Source of the DNA: Deltaproteobacteria bacterium
Lineage (GTDB): Bacteria > Desulfobacterota > Binatia > UBA9968
DNA: 35,047 nucleotides
NCBI GenBank assembly: GCA_005879605.1
Contig: VBKE01000309.1
Coordinates: 1 to 35,047, forward strand
Direction of reading: 5' to 3'
Of this stretch, positions 1 to 8,165 are shown one piece after another (within the stretch, counting starts at the first letter, position 1; every line of letters begins with the position of its first letter). A program made the translations under genes and the position numbers. Below the pieces are notes generated by a model. That model was not told the DNA's origin, made no database searches, and was given only the letters and a program-made list of their open reading frames with translations.

Positions 1-332
1 TGCTTTTCTCCCAGCCGATTTTCTACGTCTCGCGCACAATCGGGATCCGTCCCACTCAGATCGATGAATGTCACACTGGAATTTATCGCTGACAGCGCGC
101 CGTACTTGCCAAAAACGGCTTGCCGGACTTCGGCAGATGACGGAAGAACCGTGAGCGTTATGTCACGAACCGCTTCTCTCGCTGAATTTACTCTGTGCGC
201 GCCCAGCCGTGCCAAACGCTCCACCGCGCCGGGATTGAGATCGTAAACCGCCAGGGAATATCCCTTCGCTACAATGCGTTCTGCAATAGGTCGTCCGGCA
301 TTGCCGAGACCAATCAAACCGATCGTTGGCAT
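1..332 (-). CDS. NAD(P)-dependent beta-hydroxyacid dehydrogenase (3-hydroxyisobutyrate dehydrogenase-like), 3' end outside window
   Basis: The reading frame runs leftward off the window edge; about 110 N-terminal residues are present. The protein begins MPTIGLIGLGNAGRPIAERI, a Rossmann beta-alpha-beta unit with GLGNAG (residues 8-13), followed by VYDLNPGAVERLARLGA and then TVLPSSAEVRQAV. This is the N-terminal NAD-binding pattern of the 6-phosphogluconate / 3-hydroxyisobutyrate dehydrogenase superfamily. The catalytic lysine and the helical C-terminal domain lie beyond the window, so the substrate cannot be judged. An AAGGAG sequence sits 5 bases before the ATG. The start is 30 bases after the stop of the solute-binding protein gene on the same strand, which suggests co-transcription. 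Confidence 0.85.
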   Translation of the reverse strand, partial: MPTIGLIGLGNAGRPIAERIVAKGYSLAVYDLNPGAVERLARLGAHRVNSAREAVRDITLTVLPSSAEVRQAVFGKYGALSAINSSVTFIDLSGTDPDCARDVENRLGEK

Positions 333-362
333 CGCTTCTCCTTGAATCATATGACGACGACT

Positions 363-1490
363 TTATTTCGCCTTGCCTGCCTTTTTGAGTGCTTCCTCGA
401 CGACCTGTTGCAGCGCTTTCCGCCTAGCCGGGTCATTGTATTTGTAGGAGTTGATCATGAAGTAGCTCACGCCTTTCTGCGGCACATCCTCAGAGGCAAG
501 GTCATCTTTCGGTATATCCAACCGTAGCGAGTTTACCTCCGCATATTTCTGCCAGGCGGTTTGCCCTTCGCGCGATAGAACCCAATTCACAAAGAGCTTC
601 GCCGCGTTGGGATGCGGCGCCTTGGTCATGACCGCCATGCAGCAAGAACCGCCGCCCATGACCTCGCCTTCTTTCAACGGATGCGGCAGCAAATCGACGG
701 GCAGGCCTTGCTTCTTTGCCTTCATAATCGGCTGCCCGCTGCCGATATAAAAGAGAATCTTTCCCTGCGCCAGCCAATCCGTCCCCTGTTGCAGGTCGCG
801 CGTCAACAGAATGTCGGTCTCAGTCAGGATCCGAGTGATAAACTTAGTTCCCAGAGCCGGCGTGTAGTAAAAAAAGAGAAACGTCTCCCCTCCGCCTCCG
901 GCAACTCTTGGATCGAAGCTGCCAAGCTTCCCTTTCCATTTCGGCTGGAGCAGATCCCACCACGATTGGATCTCCTTCGGATCGACCAGTTTGGTATTAT
1001 ACGAACCCCGCCTCGTGCCGACCTCGCCCGAGATGATAATCGCAGCTTGGTTCTGCGGGTCGGCGAAATGTAGTTTTCTATCCCACCATGCGGACGGATC
1101 GTTGACTTCCGGCAACAGCAGCAACGGCTTCAACGGTTCCATGGTTCCCGGCGCGAACGAGGCATACGTCGACGATCCGCCCATGACGAGGTCCGCCAGA
1201 TATTTGCCCGCGCGTCTCTCGGCAACGAGCCGTTGGACATGCTCCGCCCCTTTGCCCGGGACGAAGGTAAATTTTATTTCCGGGAAGTTTTTCTGAAACA
1301 CCGCCCAGAGCTGCTGGTAGATTGGATTATGGGGTCCGTAGATAACGACTTCGCCTTCCTTCTTCGCGGCCTCAACGGTGGTCTCCCATTGTCTCTTCAA
1401 ATCGGGCTGCGCTCCGGCGATTTCCGATAAGGCGAGAAGCGATGCAAACAGAACGAAGAGCTCGCTCATCGTACGCGTTCCGAACCGCAT
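363..1490 (-). CDS. ABC transporter substrate-binding protein (extracellular solute-binding family 1, iron(III)-type)
   Basis: This is probably a periplasmic binding protein of about 375 residues. The N terminus MRFGTRTMSELF, a hydrophobic core and an AGAQ cleavage-type site form a Sec signal peptide. The mature part starts with LKRQWETTVEAAKKEGEVVIYG, the usual opening of Fe(3+)/thiamine/spermidine-type binding proteins. Later come DWLAQGKILFYIGSGQPIM and PHPNAAKLFVNWVLSREGQ, the conserved C-lobe segment. I chose the ATG at 1490 because it is preceded by GAGGGG and gives a proper signal peptide; the frame stays open upstream to 1595 but that part overlaps the YCII gene. No permease or ATPase gene is adjacent. 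The ligand is unknown; iron or a small organic anion are both possible. Confidence 0.85.
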   Translation of the reverse strand: MRFGTRTMSELFVLFASLLALSEIAGAQPDLKRQWETTVEAAKKEGEVVIYGPHNPIYQQLWAVFQKNFPEIKFTFVPGKGAEHVQRLVAERRAGKYLADLVMGGSSTYASFAPGTMEPLKPLLLLPEVNDPSAWWDRKLHFADPQNQAAIIISGEVGTRRGSYNTKLVDPKEIQSWWDLLQPKWKGKLGSFDPRVAGGGGETFLFFYYTPALGTKFITRILTETDILLTRDLQQGTDWLAQGKILFYIGSGQPIMKAKKQGLPVDLLPHPLKEGEVMGGGSCCMAVMTKAPHPNAAKLFVNWVLSREGQTAWQKYAEVNSLRLDIPKDDLASEDVPQKGVSYFMINSYKYNDPARRKALQQVVEEALKKAGKAK

Positions 1491-1528
1491 AAAAACCCCT
1501 CGAATGAGCACGCGTTTGAGCTGAAAAG

Positions 1529-1837
1529 TTATTTGTGGCCGCGCAGTTCCGCCGCCGTGAACGGGCCCACGCCCATGATCTGGTGAACTTCCCATTCGAA
1601 GAGATCGAAGGCACAGAATCCCGCTGCGGTATATGGATCACGGGCCGCGATTTTCTCGGCCTCGTTCTTGGAATTGGCACGTATCACATAAACACCGAAT
1701 TTCCGATCAGTCGTGGGACCTGAGAAGAGAATCGTTCCGGATTCATGCTGCTGTTTCATCCAAACCAGATGCTGGTCCAGACTCACCGTCCATTCTTCAC
1801 GGGGTTTTACAGGTCGCCGAAGAACCAAATACCACAT
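1529..1837 (-). CDS. YCII-domain protein
   Basis: This small protein of about 102 residues starts MWYLVLRRPVKPREEW. It has the YCII (YciI-like) pattern: an alpha/beta ferredoxin-like fold with a conserved His in DQHLVWMKQQHESG, FSGPTTDRKFGVYVIRA in the middle, and EAEKIAARDPYTAAG carrying the conserved Asp near the C-terminal third. Family members are small dimeric proteins, some fused to or acting like dehalogenase-type enzymes; the role here is unknown. A strong AGGAGG lies 5 bases before the second of two adjacent ATG codons, so 1837 is preferred over 1840. It is the first gene of a leftward group with the solute-binding protein and the hydroxyacid dehydrogenase. Confidence 0.82.
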   Translation of the reverse strand: MWYLVLRRPVKPREEWTVSLDQHLVWMKQQHESGTILFSGPTTDRKFGVYVIRANSKNEAEKIAARDPYTAAGFCAFDLFEWEVHQIMGVGPFTAAELRGHK

Positions 1838-1903
1838 CATTACCTCCTTTGTTTTCACGTCCTTGGGTCGCGAGTTCGATCCTCAGTTCATCGAAAGATC
1901 GAG

Positions 1904-1931
1904 CTAAACCCGAAACCTGGAACTAGAAACT
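1904..1931. repeat. Four-unit heptad array, CGAAACY-type (copy 1)
   Basis: The 28 bases read as four consecutive 7-nt units: CTAAACC, CGAAACC, TGGAACT, AGAAACT. The array lies in the divergent intergenic region between the YCII gene and the Deg-like protease. A very similar four-unit array occurs at 17594-17621. No protein frame explains it. Confidence 0.5.
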
Positions 1932-2062
1932 TTCCTTATGACCAGGGATATGCCCGACCCATTCAGCTGTCAAGTTTTTTTCAGCAGTCGGGTTGCTTTC
2001 TAGTGCAATCATGGAAGTACCGACTGCAAATTGGTCAAAGGCGGACCATCAAATTGGAACAC

Positions 2063-2092
2063 TTACCTCTAAAAGGGATTTTCGTATATAAT
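2063..2092 (+). promoter_or_regulatory. Putative sigma70-type promoter of the Deg-like protease gene
   Basis: A perfect TATAAT at 2087-2092 lies about 40 bases before the start codon. A weak -35 candidate, TTACCT (2063-2068), is 18 bases upstream of it. The call rests mainly on the -10 box. Confidence 0.45.
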
Positions 2093-2132
2093 AGCCGCCG
2101 TTGTGCTTAGGGCTTCGAAACAAGGAGAAAAC

Positions 2133-3677
2133 ATGCGTCGAAACATTGTGGGATTGTTTTTCGTCTGTTTAGTCTCGTTCCAGGCATCATCGCTTCATGC
2201 CCAAGATGCCATTCGTGACTTAGTCGTCAAAATTCATGCGGTTCATCATACGCCCGATTTGCTGCGACCGTGGGCAAAGAACAGCCCTCAACAAGTTAAA
2301 GGCTCTGGTGTCGTGATTGACGGCAAACGTATTCTTACCAATGCCCATGTCGTGCGGTACGCCAGTCAGATCTACGTTCAACCCAATCAATCCGCCGATC
2401 TTATTTCAGCACGCGTCGAAGCGATGACTCCATCAATGGATCTGGCGGTTTTGAAACTCGATGATGAATCCTTTTTCGACAAGCGTGGGACGCTTTTCTT
2501 TGCTGATGAATTGCCCCGCGTCAAAGATTCGGTGAATGTTTACGGTTACCCTACCGGAGGCACGGAACTCTCGGTGACCCAAGGAATCGTTTCGCGCATC
2601 GAATACACGGACTATTACTATCAGGCTAGCGGATTACGCATTCAGGTGGATGCGGCGCTCAATTTCGGGAACAGCGGCGGTCCCGCCGTCTCCAATGGCA
2701 AACTCGTAGGTCTCGTGTTCAGTTTGATTCAAAACGCGCAAAACATCGGCTATCTAATCCCGGTGGAAGAAATCCGTCTGTTCCTCGCGGACATCGCCGA
2801 TGGTGTCTATGACGGCAAGCCGCAAATGTTCGATCTAACACAAACAGTGGAGAACGATGCGCTCCGACGAAGGCTCGGACTGCCGCGAGGGGTCAACGGG
2901 ATCATGGTGGCGGAGCCTTACCGCAAAGATCCGGATTACCCGCTCAAAGAGTGGGATGTCATCACCCAAATTGGCGGCACGCCGATTGATAGCGATGGAA
3001 AAGTCGCTGTCCGCTACGACCTGCGGGTTTCAGCAGCCTACCTGGTACAAAAATTCGCCAAGGACGGAGTCGTTCCATTGACCGTGTTCCGTAACGGTAG
3101 CGAGGTACAGATCAAACTGCCCGTTCGATCACAGCGTGAGTTGGTCGTCCCATACCTGTTGAGCGCTCAACCGAAATATTTCATTTTGGGGCCCTTAGTC
3201 TTTTCGCAGGCCACGCAGGACTACCTTGATCGGCTCGGCAACCAGAGACCCGTATCGCTCGGCGACCGGCCGAGTCCATTGCTCACGCGGCGCTATGACA
3301 AACCGGCTTTCGAAGGTGAAGAGCTCGTGGTGGTCGCATCGCCGGCCTTTCCCGATCGAATTACTAAAGGATACGACGATCCCAATCGCGCGGTGATTAG
3401 TGAAATCAACGGTGTGCATATTAAGAATCTGCGCCATTTAGTGGAACTCATTCGTGACAACCACGATAATCAAATCACGCTGAAATTCGGCAAGTCGGGA
3501 GTGATGACGCACGAGACGATGGTTTTTAACCGCACAGAGCTATTACAGACAACCGGTAAGATCCTCGAAGAAAACGGTATTCGCTACCCCTACTCCGGTG
3601 ATCTCCGAAGCGTCTGGGATACGTACCTCACTGCTGCGCCGAAATCGCCGGAAATGATCTGTTGCACCACGAGATAA
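2133..3677 (+). CDS. Secreted trypsin-like serine protease with PDZ-like domains (HtrA/Deg family)
   Basis: The gene encodes an exported serine protease of 514 residues. The ATG at 2133 is preceded by AAGGAG and gives a clear signal peptide (MRRNIVGLFFVCLVSFQASS, then LHAQ). The trypsin-like triad is complete: H72 in ILTNAHVV, D103 in SMDLAVLKLD, and S181 in FGNSGGPAVSNGKLVGLVF. Two PDZ-like regions follow: about residues 245-330 (GVNGIMVAEPYRKDPDYPLKEWDVI) and about 400-470 (FPDRITKGYDDPNRAVISEINGVHIKNL). Between them is a segment around FILGPLVFSQATQDYLDRLG that resembles the linker of plant/eukaryotic DEG9/DEG10-type proteases more than the PDZ pair of bacterial DegP. The likely role is protein quality control or processing outside the cytoplasm; the substrate is unknown. 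It appears monocistronic, with a consensus -10 box upstream. Confidence 0.93.
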   Translation: MRRNIVGLFFVCLVSFQASSLHAQDAIRDLVVKIHAVHHTPDLLRPWAKNSPQQVKGSGVVIDGKRILTNAHVVRYASQIYVQPNQSADLISARVEAMTPSMDLAVLKLDDESFFDKRGTLFFADELPRVKDSVNVYGYPTGGTELSVTQGIVSRIEYTDYYYQASGLRIQVDAALNFGNSGGPAVSNGKLVGLVFSLIQNAQNIGYLIPVEEIRLFLADIADGVYDGKPQMFDLTQTVENDALRRRLGLPRGVNGIMVAEPYRKDPDYPLKEWDVITQIGGTPIDSDGKVAVRYDLRVSAAYLVQKFAKDGVVPLTVFRNGSEVQIKLPVRSQRELVVPYLLSAQPKYFILGPLVFSQATQDYLDRLGNQRPVSLGDRPSPLLTRRYDKPAFEGEELVVVASPAFPDRITKGYDDPNRAVISEINGVHIKNLRHLVELIRDNHDNQITLKFGKSGVMTHETMVFNRTELLQTTGKILEENGIRYPYSGDLRSVWDTYLTAAPKSPEMICCTTR

Positions 3678-3726
3678 GGACGTTGGCGTTTTCCTCTAAC
3701 GAGGAAGCAAAGCCAGCGCTTTGGCG

Positions 3727-4839
3727 ATGGCGAGAGCATTTCGGTTACTGCTGATACTCTTCAGTTTCGTCGTCTGCGCCCCGACCCGGACCGGCCTTGC
3801 GCAGAACCAGCCGACCCTCGGCACGGAAACGCTCGTTCGTGGTCTGGACACGCCGTGGGCCATCGACTTCGCGCCCGACGAGCGAATCTTCATCACCGAG
3901 CGACCCGGTCGCATCCGAATTATTGAACATGGTCAACTGCAAGTCCAACCCTGGGCACAATTAGAAGCTGCCGCGCTTGGCGAGTCGGGTCTCATGGGAT
4001 TGGCTCTGGATCCCCAATTCAGCAAGAATCGCTTCGTTTACGTTGCCTATACCTATCGAACGACCGACGGCAAGCCGCAAAACCGCCTTGCTCGCCTGCG
4101 TGAGGACCCGAAAACCGGCAAAGGCACTTTAGATAAAATCCTCATCGACAATGTTGCCGGCGCCCACAACCATGACGGCGGACGGCTCAAGTTCGGTCCC
4201 GACGGGAAACTCTATTGGACGACCGGAGACGCCCAGACTACGAAGTTTGCGCAGAATCTTTCGTCACTGAACGGCAAGATTCTTCGGATCAATTCGGATG
4301 GCTCTATCCCAACGGATAATCCTTTTCCCAACTCGTATGTCTACTCTTACGGACATCGCAATCCGCAAGGCCTCGCGTGGCAGCCGGGAACGAAGCGACT
4401 GTATTCAACCGAACATGGACCAAGCGGATTTCAAGGCTGCTGCCGCGACGAGTTAAATTACATCGAGCCGGGGAAGAATTACGGTTGGCCGGCAATCCGT
4501 GGCGATGAAACAAAAGAAGGAATGATCTCACCCACTATTCAAAGCGGCACCAGCGAAACCTGGGCTCCCACCGGTGCAACTTTTGCAACGCGGGGACCCT
4601 GGTCCGGCTCTCTCCTTTTCACGGGCCTCAGAGGCCAAACTCTCTACCGCGTTGTCATCGATTCCAACGATCCACGCAAGGCTGTAATCCAGGAGCGTTT
4701 ATTCTACCGGCAGTTCGGCCGTTTGCGAGATATCGTCGAAGGCCCGGACGGAAATTTGTATATGCTGACGAGCAACCGCGACGGCCGCGGCAGCCCTAAA
4801 GAAGATGATGATCGAGTGATAAGGGTGAGCTTTAAATAG
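3727..4839 (+). CDS. Secreted PQQ-dependent sugar dehydrogenase (soluble aldose dehydrogenase type)
   Basis: A six-bladed beta-propeller quinoprotein of about 370 residues. It has a signal peptide (LLLILFSFVVCAPTRTGLAQ), then LDTPWAIDFAPDERIFITERPGRIRII, the typical first blade of Asd/GdhB-like enzymes. AHNHDGGRLKFGPDGKLYW carries the catalytic-type His (about residue 149), and YGHRNPQGLAW and STEHGPSG are further PQQ-pocket motifs. The family oxidises aldoses in the periplasm and passes electrons from PQQ to the respiratory chain. No PQQ synthesis gene lies in the window. Between EHGP and DELNYIEPGKNYGWP there is an extra segment containing two adjacent cysteines (GCC). The start is uncertain: an in-frame TTG at 3721 precedes the ATG, and the nearest GAGGA is too far upstream for either. 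Confidence 0.9.
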   Translation: MARAFRLLLILFSFVVCAPTRTGLAQNQPTLGTETLVRGLDTPWAIDFAPDERIFITERPGRIRIIEHGQLQVQPWAQLEAAALGESGLMGLALDPQFSKNRFVYVAYTYRTTDGKPQNRLARLREDPKTGKGTLDKILIDNVAGAHNHDGGRLKFGPDGKLYWTTGDAQTTKFAQNLSSLNGKILRINSDGSIPTDNPFPNSYVYSYGHRNPQGLAWQPGTKRLYSTEHGPSGFQGCCRDELNYIEPGKNYGWPAIRGDETKEGMISPTIQSGTSETWAPTGATFATRGPWSGSLLFTGLRGQTLYRVVIDSNDPRKAVIQERLFYRQFGRLRDIVEGPDGNLYMLTSNRDGRGSPKEDDDRVIRVSFK

Positions 4840-5098
4840 CTTATGCCCTAGTCGTGAGTGAGCTCGGTTTTTTTCTTGTTGTTGTTTCGATTTCAGTTGT
4901 CATTATCAGTTTTCTTGCGAAAAGAATCCTCAAACGATCGCTGTGGGACATCATGTGGGACTGGATAATGGCATTTTTCAGCTAGAGGACTTCCCATCAA
5001 CATCGTCTTCTGGTTTCCTAGCTTTCGTCGGCCGCTCGCGTTGATCCCTAAATGTCGCTGAGATAGGATCAGCGTCGTACCTCCGGGAGGGATGCGCA

Positions 5099-5779
5099 AT
5101 GCGCAAAAAAGTCTTTCAATGGCTTGGAAGAGAGTTTGTGTCATTATCCGCTGAAGGAAGAACTGCAAAGTCAGCGGCAGATGAAGCTCGCGACCTCTTC
5201 CAGCGCCTTGACGATGAACTTAAAGGATTGGGGCTATCGCTCGACAATACGGTTCGCACGAGACTTTGGGGCCGGGATAGAGAAAACCGCGACCACGGTA
5301 GCGCCGAGCGCGTGAAGATTCTCTCCGGCAAGGCGCGATCCGCTAGTTCGAGCTTCATCTCTCCCGTCCATTTTGATTCCGATGCGCGAGTGGCAATCGA
5401 TCTCTTGGCTATGCGGCCTGCAAATGCCCACGCTCAAAAACAACTCAAAGAGTACGAGCCACCCATAACGCCATTGCGTTATCTCATTTATGATTCAGTG
5501 GTTTTTCTTTCCGGCGTGACTGCGGTATTGCCGACGCTCGAAGACCAGATGGTGGATATCTTGCCGCGGATCGAAGGTTCTCTGAAAGACGCCGGCGGTT
5601 CGTGGGACCGCGCGGTCAAAGCGTCTTTCCTTCTTCATCGCAGCCAAAAATTTGACACACTCAAAGGACTCTTTCAAAAACAAGTCAAAGCTAACATACC
5701 GCAGATGGAATACTTTCACGTGGACGGTTACTCCTCTGAGGGCAAATTAATCGAAATCGAGGTTACGGCCACCTTATGA
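5099..5779 (+). CDS. Tandem RidA/YjgF-like protein
   Basis: The 226-residue protein appears to contain two RidA-like units: a degenerate N-terminal one (about residues 5-105, FVSLSAEGRTAKSAADEARDL then NTVRTRLWGRDREN) and a C-terminal one (about 125-226, YDSVVFLSGVTAVLPTLEDQ, then SWDRAVKASFLLHRSQKFD, ending KLIEIEVTATL). RidA proteins are usually about 130 residues and deaminate reactive enamine/imine intermediates. The arginine that normally precedes the RidA C terminus is not evident here (IEIEVTATL), so deaminase activity is doubtful. GGGAGG lies 8 bases before the ATG. The gene overlaps the next one by 4 bases (ATGA), so they are probably co-translated. A 259-base gap precedes it, in which I see no gene. 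Confidence 0.8.
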   Translation: MRKKVFQWLGREFVSLSAEGRTAKSAADEARDLFQRLDDELKGLGLSLDNTVRTRLWGRDRENRDHGSAERVKILSGKARSASSSFISPVHFDSDARVAIDLLAMRPANAHAQKQLKEYEPPITPLRYLIYDSVVFLSGVTAVLPTLEDQMVDILPRIEGSLKDAGGSWDRAVKASFLLHRSQKFDTLKGLFQKQVKANIPQMEYFHVDGYSSEGKLIEIEVTATL

Positions 5780-6777
5780 GCGATACGAGCACTGACAAAT
5801 TCAAGGTCGTAGTCTTGGACGACTTCGAAGACATGGCGAGGAGCGTCCCTGCTTATGAAAAACTTAAAGCGCGCGCCGATGTGACGATACTGCGCGAGCG
5901 ATTGGATACACCGAAGAAAATTGCGCAAAAACTTGGCGGGGCTGATGGCATTCTGCTCATGCGCGAGCGCACTTACTTCAACGAGAAAGAGCTTAGCGTC
6001 TTACCGAATTTGAAGTTTATTTCTCAAACAGGTCGAACCAGTAGACATATCGATCTCGCTTTCGCCACGCGCCGTGGCATCGCCGTGGCCGGAACCGCAG
6101 CCGATAATGGCACATCCACCAAGGAGCTCACTATTGGATTGATCTTGGCGCTCATGAGAAAAATCTCCCAGGTGGATCGGCGCATGCGCGAAGAGAGTTG
6201 GCCGCCGGTTGCGGGCCAGCTCCTTGAAGGGAAAACCGTCGGCGTTCTCGGCTTCGGCAGAATCGGCAAAGAAGTCGCGGGGATCATGAAAGTATTCAAC
6301 ACACGAGTTCTCGCCTATTCACGGACTCTGACCAACGAACAAGCCGGTGAGGTTGGCGCGGAGTGCGTGCCGATGGAGACGCTCTTGAAGGAATCCGACA
6401 TCGTCACGCTCCACGTCCCCTTAAACCAAAACACGCGCGGCATGATCGACGCAAAGGAGCTGGCGATGATGAAACCCGGAGCGCTGCTGGTAAACACCTC
6501 ACGGGGTCCGCTCGTTTCGGAGCAGGCGCTGATCAGTGCATTACAAAGAGGTCATCTCGGCGGCGTAGGGCTAGACGTTTTTGACACCGAGCCGCTGCCG
6601 ATGGACCATCCGTTGCGCCGCTTCGACAATGCTATCCTGCTCTCCCATAGAGGCTACGCGACCGTCGAAGTTCTGCGCGAGCGCTACGAACAGGCGATGG
6701 AGAACATCTTGAATTTTATGGACGGCAAACCACTCAAACTGATGAATCCAGAAGTGCAAGTCACGAACAAGCTTTAA
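5776..6777 (+). CDS. D-2-hydroxyacid dehydrogenase (phosphoglycerate dehydrogenase-like)
   Basis: A full-length 333-residue NAD-dependent D-isomer-specific dehydrogenase. The nucleotide-binding loop is VGVLGFGRIGKEVAG (GFGRIG at 159-164). The catalytic Arg-Glu-His set is present: R243 in NTSRGPLV, E272 in DTEPLP and H291 in LLSHRGYAT. The N-terminal substrate half (about 10-120) contains LRERLDTPKKIAQKLGGADG and the QTGRTSRHIDLAFATRRGI signature. It has no C-terminal ACT domain, so it is not a regulated serine-pathway SerA. It overlaps the RidA-like gene by 4 bases and lies 31 bases before a crotonase gene, consistent with a small catabolic operon for a 2-oxo/2-hydroxy acid. The substrate is not predictable. 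Confidence 0.93.
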   Translation: MSDTSTDKFKVVVLDDFEDMARSVPAYEKLKARADVTILRERLDTPKKIAQKLGGADGILLMRERTYFNEKELSVLPNLKFISQTGRTSRHIDLAFATRRGIAVAGTAADNGTSTKELTIGLILALMRKISQVDRRMREESWPPVAGQLLEGKTVGVLGFGRIGKEVAGIMKVFNTRVLAYSRTLTNEQAGEVGAECVPMETLLKESDIVTLHVPLNQNTRGMIDAKELAMMKPGALLVNTSRGPLVSEQALISALQRGHLGGVGLDVFDTEPLPMDHPLRRFDNAILLSHRGYATVEVLRERYEQAMENILNFMDGKPLKLMNPEVQVTNKL

Positions 6778-6808
6778 ACCTGAGACCGCGCCCAGTAGGA
6801 GAGAAATA

Positions 6809-7573
6809 ATGAGCTACGAAAATATTTTGACCGAGCGAATCGACAAAATCGCTCTGATCACTTTGAATCGACCTGAAAAACTCAATGCCATGAACTACGA
6901 GCTGGCATCCGATCTCGATGAAGAGCTGACGACAATCGAGAGCGATGATGACGTGCGCGCGGTTATTCTGACCGGAGCAGGACCACGGGCGTTCTCTAGC
7001 GGCGGCGATATTATTCAAATGGTCGGCATGACCACCGAAGATTTGGCGGCACGCTCGGAATTTCGCAGCCAAGCCAACTGGCACATCGCGACGTTCAGGA
7101 AACCGATTATCGGCGCGATTAATGGCTTAGCTTATGGAGCTGGAGCCATGCTGGCCTCGATGCTCGATATTCGGATCGGTTGTGAACTTACAGAATTTCG
7201 CTTCTTAGCGGCGAGGTACGGTCGCGTGAACTCCACCTGGTCGTTGCCCCTACTTGTCGGCATGGGCAAAGCAAAAGAATTGCTGTACACGGGACGAGTA
7301 GTGAAAGCAGATGAGGCGGAACGGATCGGCTTGCTCAATCAAGTGGTACCCTCCGCTCAACTGCGCGACACGGCAATTAAAATGGCCCAACTCGTCAGCG
7401 AAAACGATTCGCGCATGGTCCAGGGCATCAAACGCCTGCTGCACGAGGACATCGGCATGCCCTGGCGCGAGCGCTTCGATAATGAAAGAGCCGCCAGGGC
7501 GACTTCGTTGAAATCAAATCACCCACGCGAAGGATTCAAAGAGTTTCTCGATCGCAAGGGGATCAAAGCGTAG
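6809..7573 (+). CDS. Enoyl-CoA hydratase/isomerase (crotonase) family protein
   Basis: The 254-residue protein has the crotonase fold pattern: ITLNRPEKLNAMNYELASDL near the N terminus, oxyanion-hole segments AFSSGGDIIQMVG and NGLAYGAGAMLASMLDIRIG, and ELLYTGRVVKADEAERIGLLNQVV in the C-terminal half. Canonical hydratases have a glutamate just after the second oxyanion loop (PExxLGxxP) and another about 20 residues on. Here the region reads FLAARYGRVNSTWSLPLLVG, with no Glu at those places. It may therefore be an isomerase, a C-C bond enzyme or another crotonase chemistry rather than a hydratase. AGGAGAG precedes the ATG. It is the last gene of the RidA-like/dehydrogenase operon. Confidence 0.9.
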   Translation: MSYENILTERIDKIALITLNRPEKLNAMNYELASDLDEELTTIESDDDVRAVILTGAGPRAFSSGGDIIQMVGMTTEDLAARSEFRSQANWHIATFRKPIIGAINGLAYGAGAMLASMLDIRIGCELTEFRFLAARYGRVNSTWSLPLLVGMGKAKELLYTGRVVKADEAERIGLLNQVVPSAQLRDTAIKMAQLVSENDSRMVQGIKRLLHEDIGMPWRERFDNERAARATSLKSNHPREGFKEFLDRKGIKA

Positions 7574-7689
7574 GTCCTACAGTCGTTGACAAGCTGGTTC
7601 CCGACACTCTGAAGTCCACCCAACGCAAATTGTATGGAACGGCCGCGACCACTCCTATCTAAATATGTCGCGCGTTTTCGCTCGCGCTC

Positions 7690-8076
7690 TTAGGTGAGGG
7701 TGTAGTTGGAGACTTCGATCAGATTCATATCGGGGTCACGAAAATACACTGACATCATAAGTCCTCTTGCTCCATTTCTTTCCACTGGGCCCCCGATCAG
7801 TTTCACCCCGCAAGAATTCAGGTGGGTCATAACATCGCCTAAGGACAGCGAAGTGACGAAGCAAATGTCGGCCGATCCCGGTGTCGGTTTATCCGCCACT
7901 AAAGTGTTCTCGCGGCCAACTTGTTGCAGGTTGATCTTTTGTGATCCAAAGGACAGAGCTTTCCTACCTTCGCCAAAGGTGACGATCTCCATCCCCAGCA
8001 CCTTCGAGTAGAACTCACAGGTCGCGCTCATGTCTTTAACCGTTAAAACGACATGGTCGATGCTGTCGATCTTCAT
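7690..8076 (-). CDS. VOC (glyoxalase/bleomycin resistance) family protein
   Basis: A single VOC unit pair in 128 residues: KIDSIDHVVLTVKDMSATCE with H8 as the first metal ligand, FYSKVLGMEIVTFGEG, then a second half ending YFRDPDMNLIEVSNY with a C-terminal ligand Glu. In the second half, SADICFVTS has Asp where many glyoxalases have a metal His. The family covers glyoxalase I, fosfomycin resistance and dioxygenases; I cannot choose between them. GGAGGT lies 6 bases before the ATG. It is transcribed leftward, convergent with the crotonase gene and divergent from the methyltransferase. Confidence 0.9.
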   Translation of the reverse strand: MKIDSIDHVVLTVKDMSATCEFYSKVLGMEIVTFGEGRKALSFGSQKINLQQVGRENTLVADKPTPGSADICFVTSLSLGDVMTHLNSCGVKLIGGPVERNGARGLMMSVYFRDPDMNLIEVSNYTLT

Positions 8077-8165
8077 TGGTTACCTCCGGTAAGTGGCCTG
8101 TTCAGTATAGTATCATCTGCTGTACCCCTCGTCTAATTTTCTCCACAAAGGACTGTTGAGTGTAG

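Noticed and set aside
4893..5168. 91-residue minus strand open frame in the gap before the RidA-like gene
   Set aside because: It overlaps the strong Shine-Dalgarno and start of the RidA-like gene, has no recognisable motif, and no ribosome-binding site.
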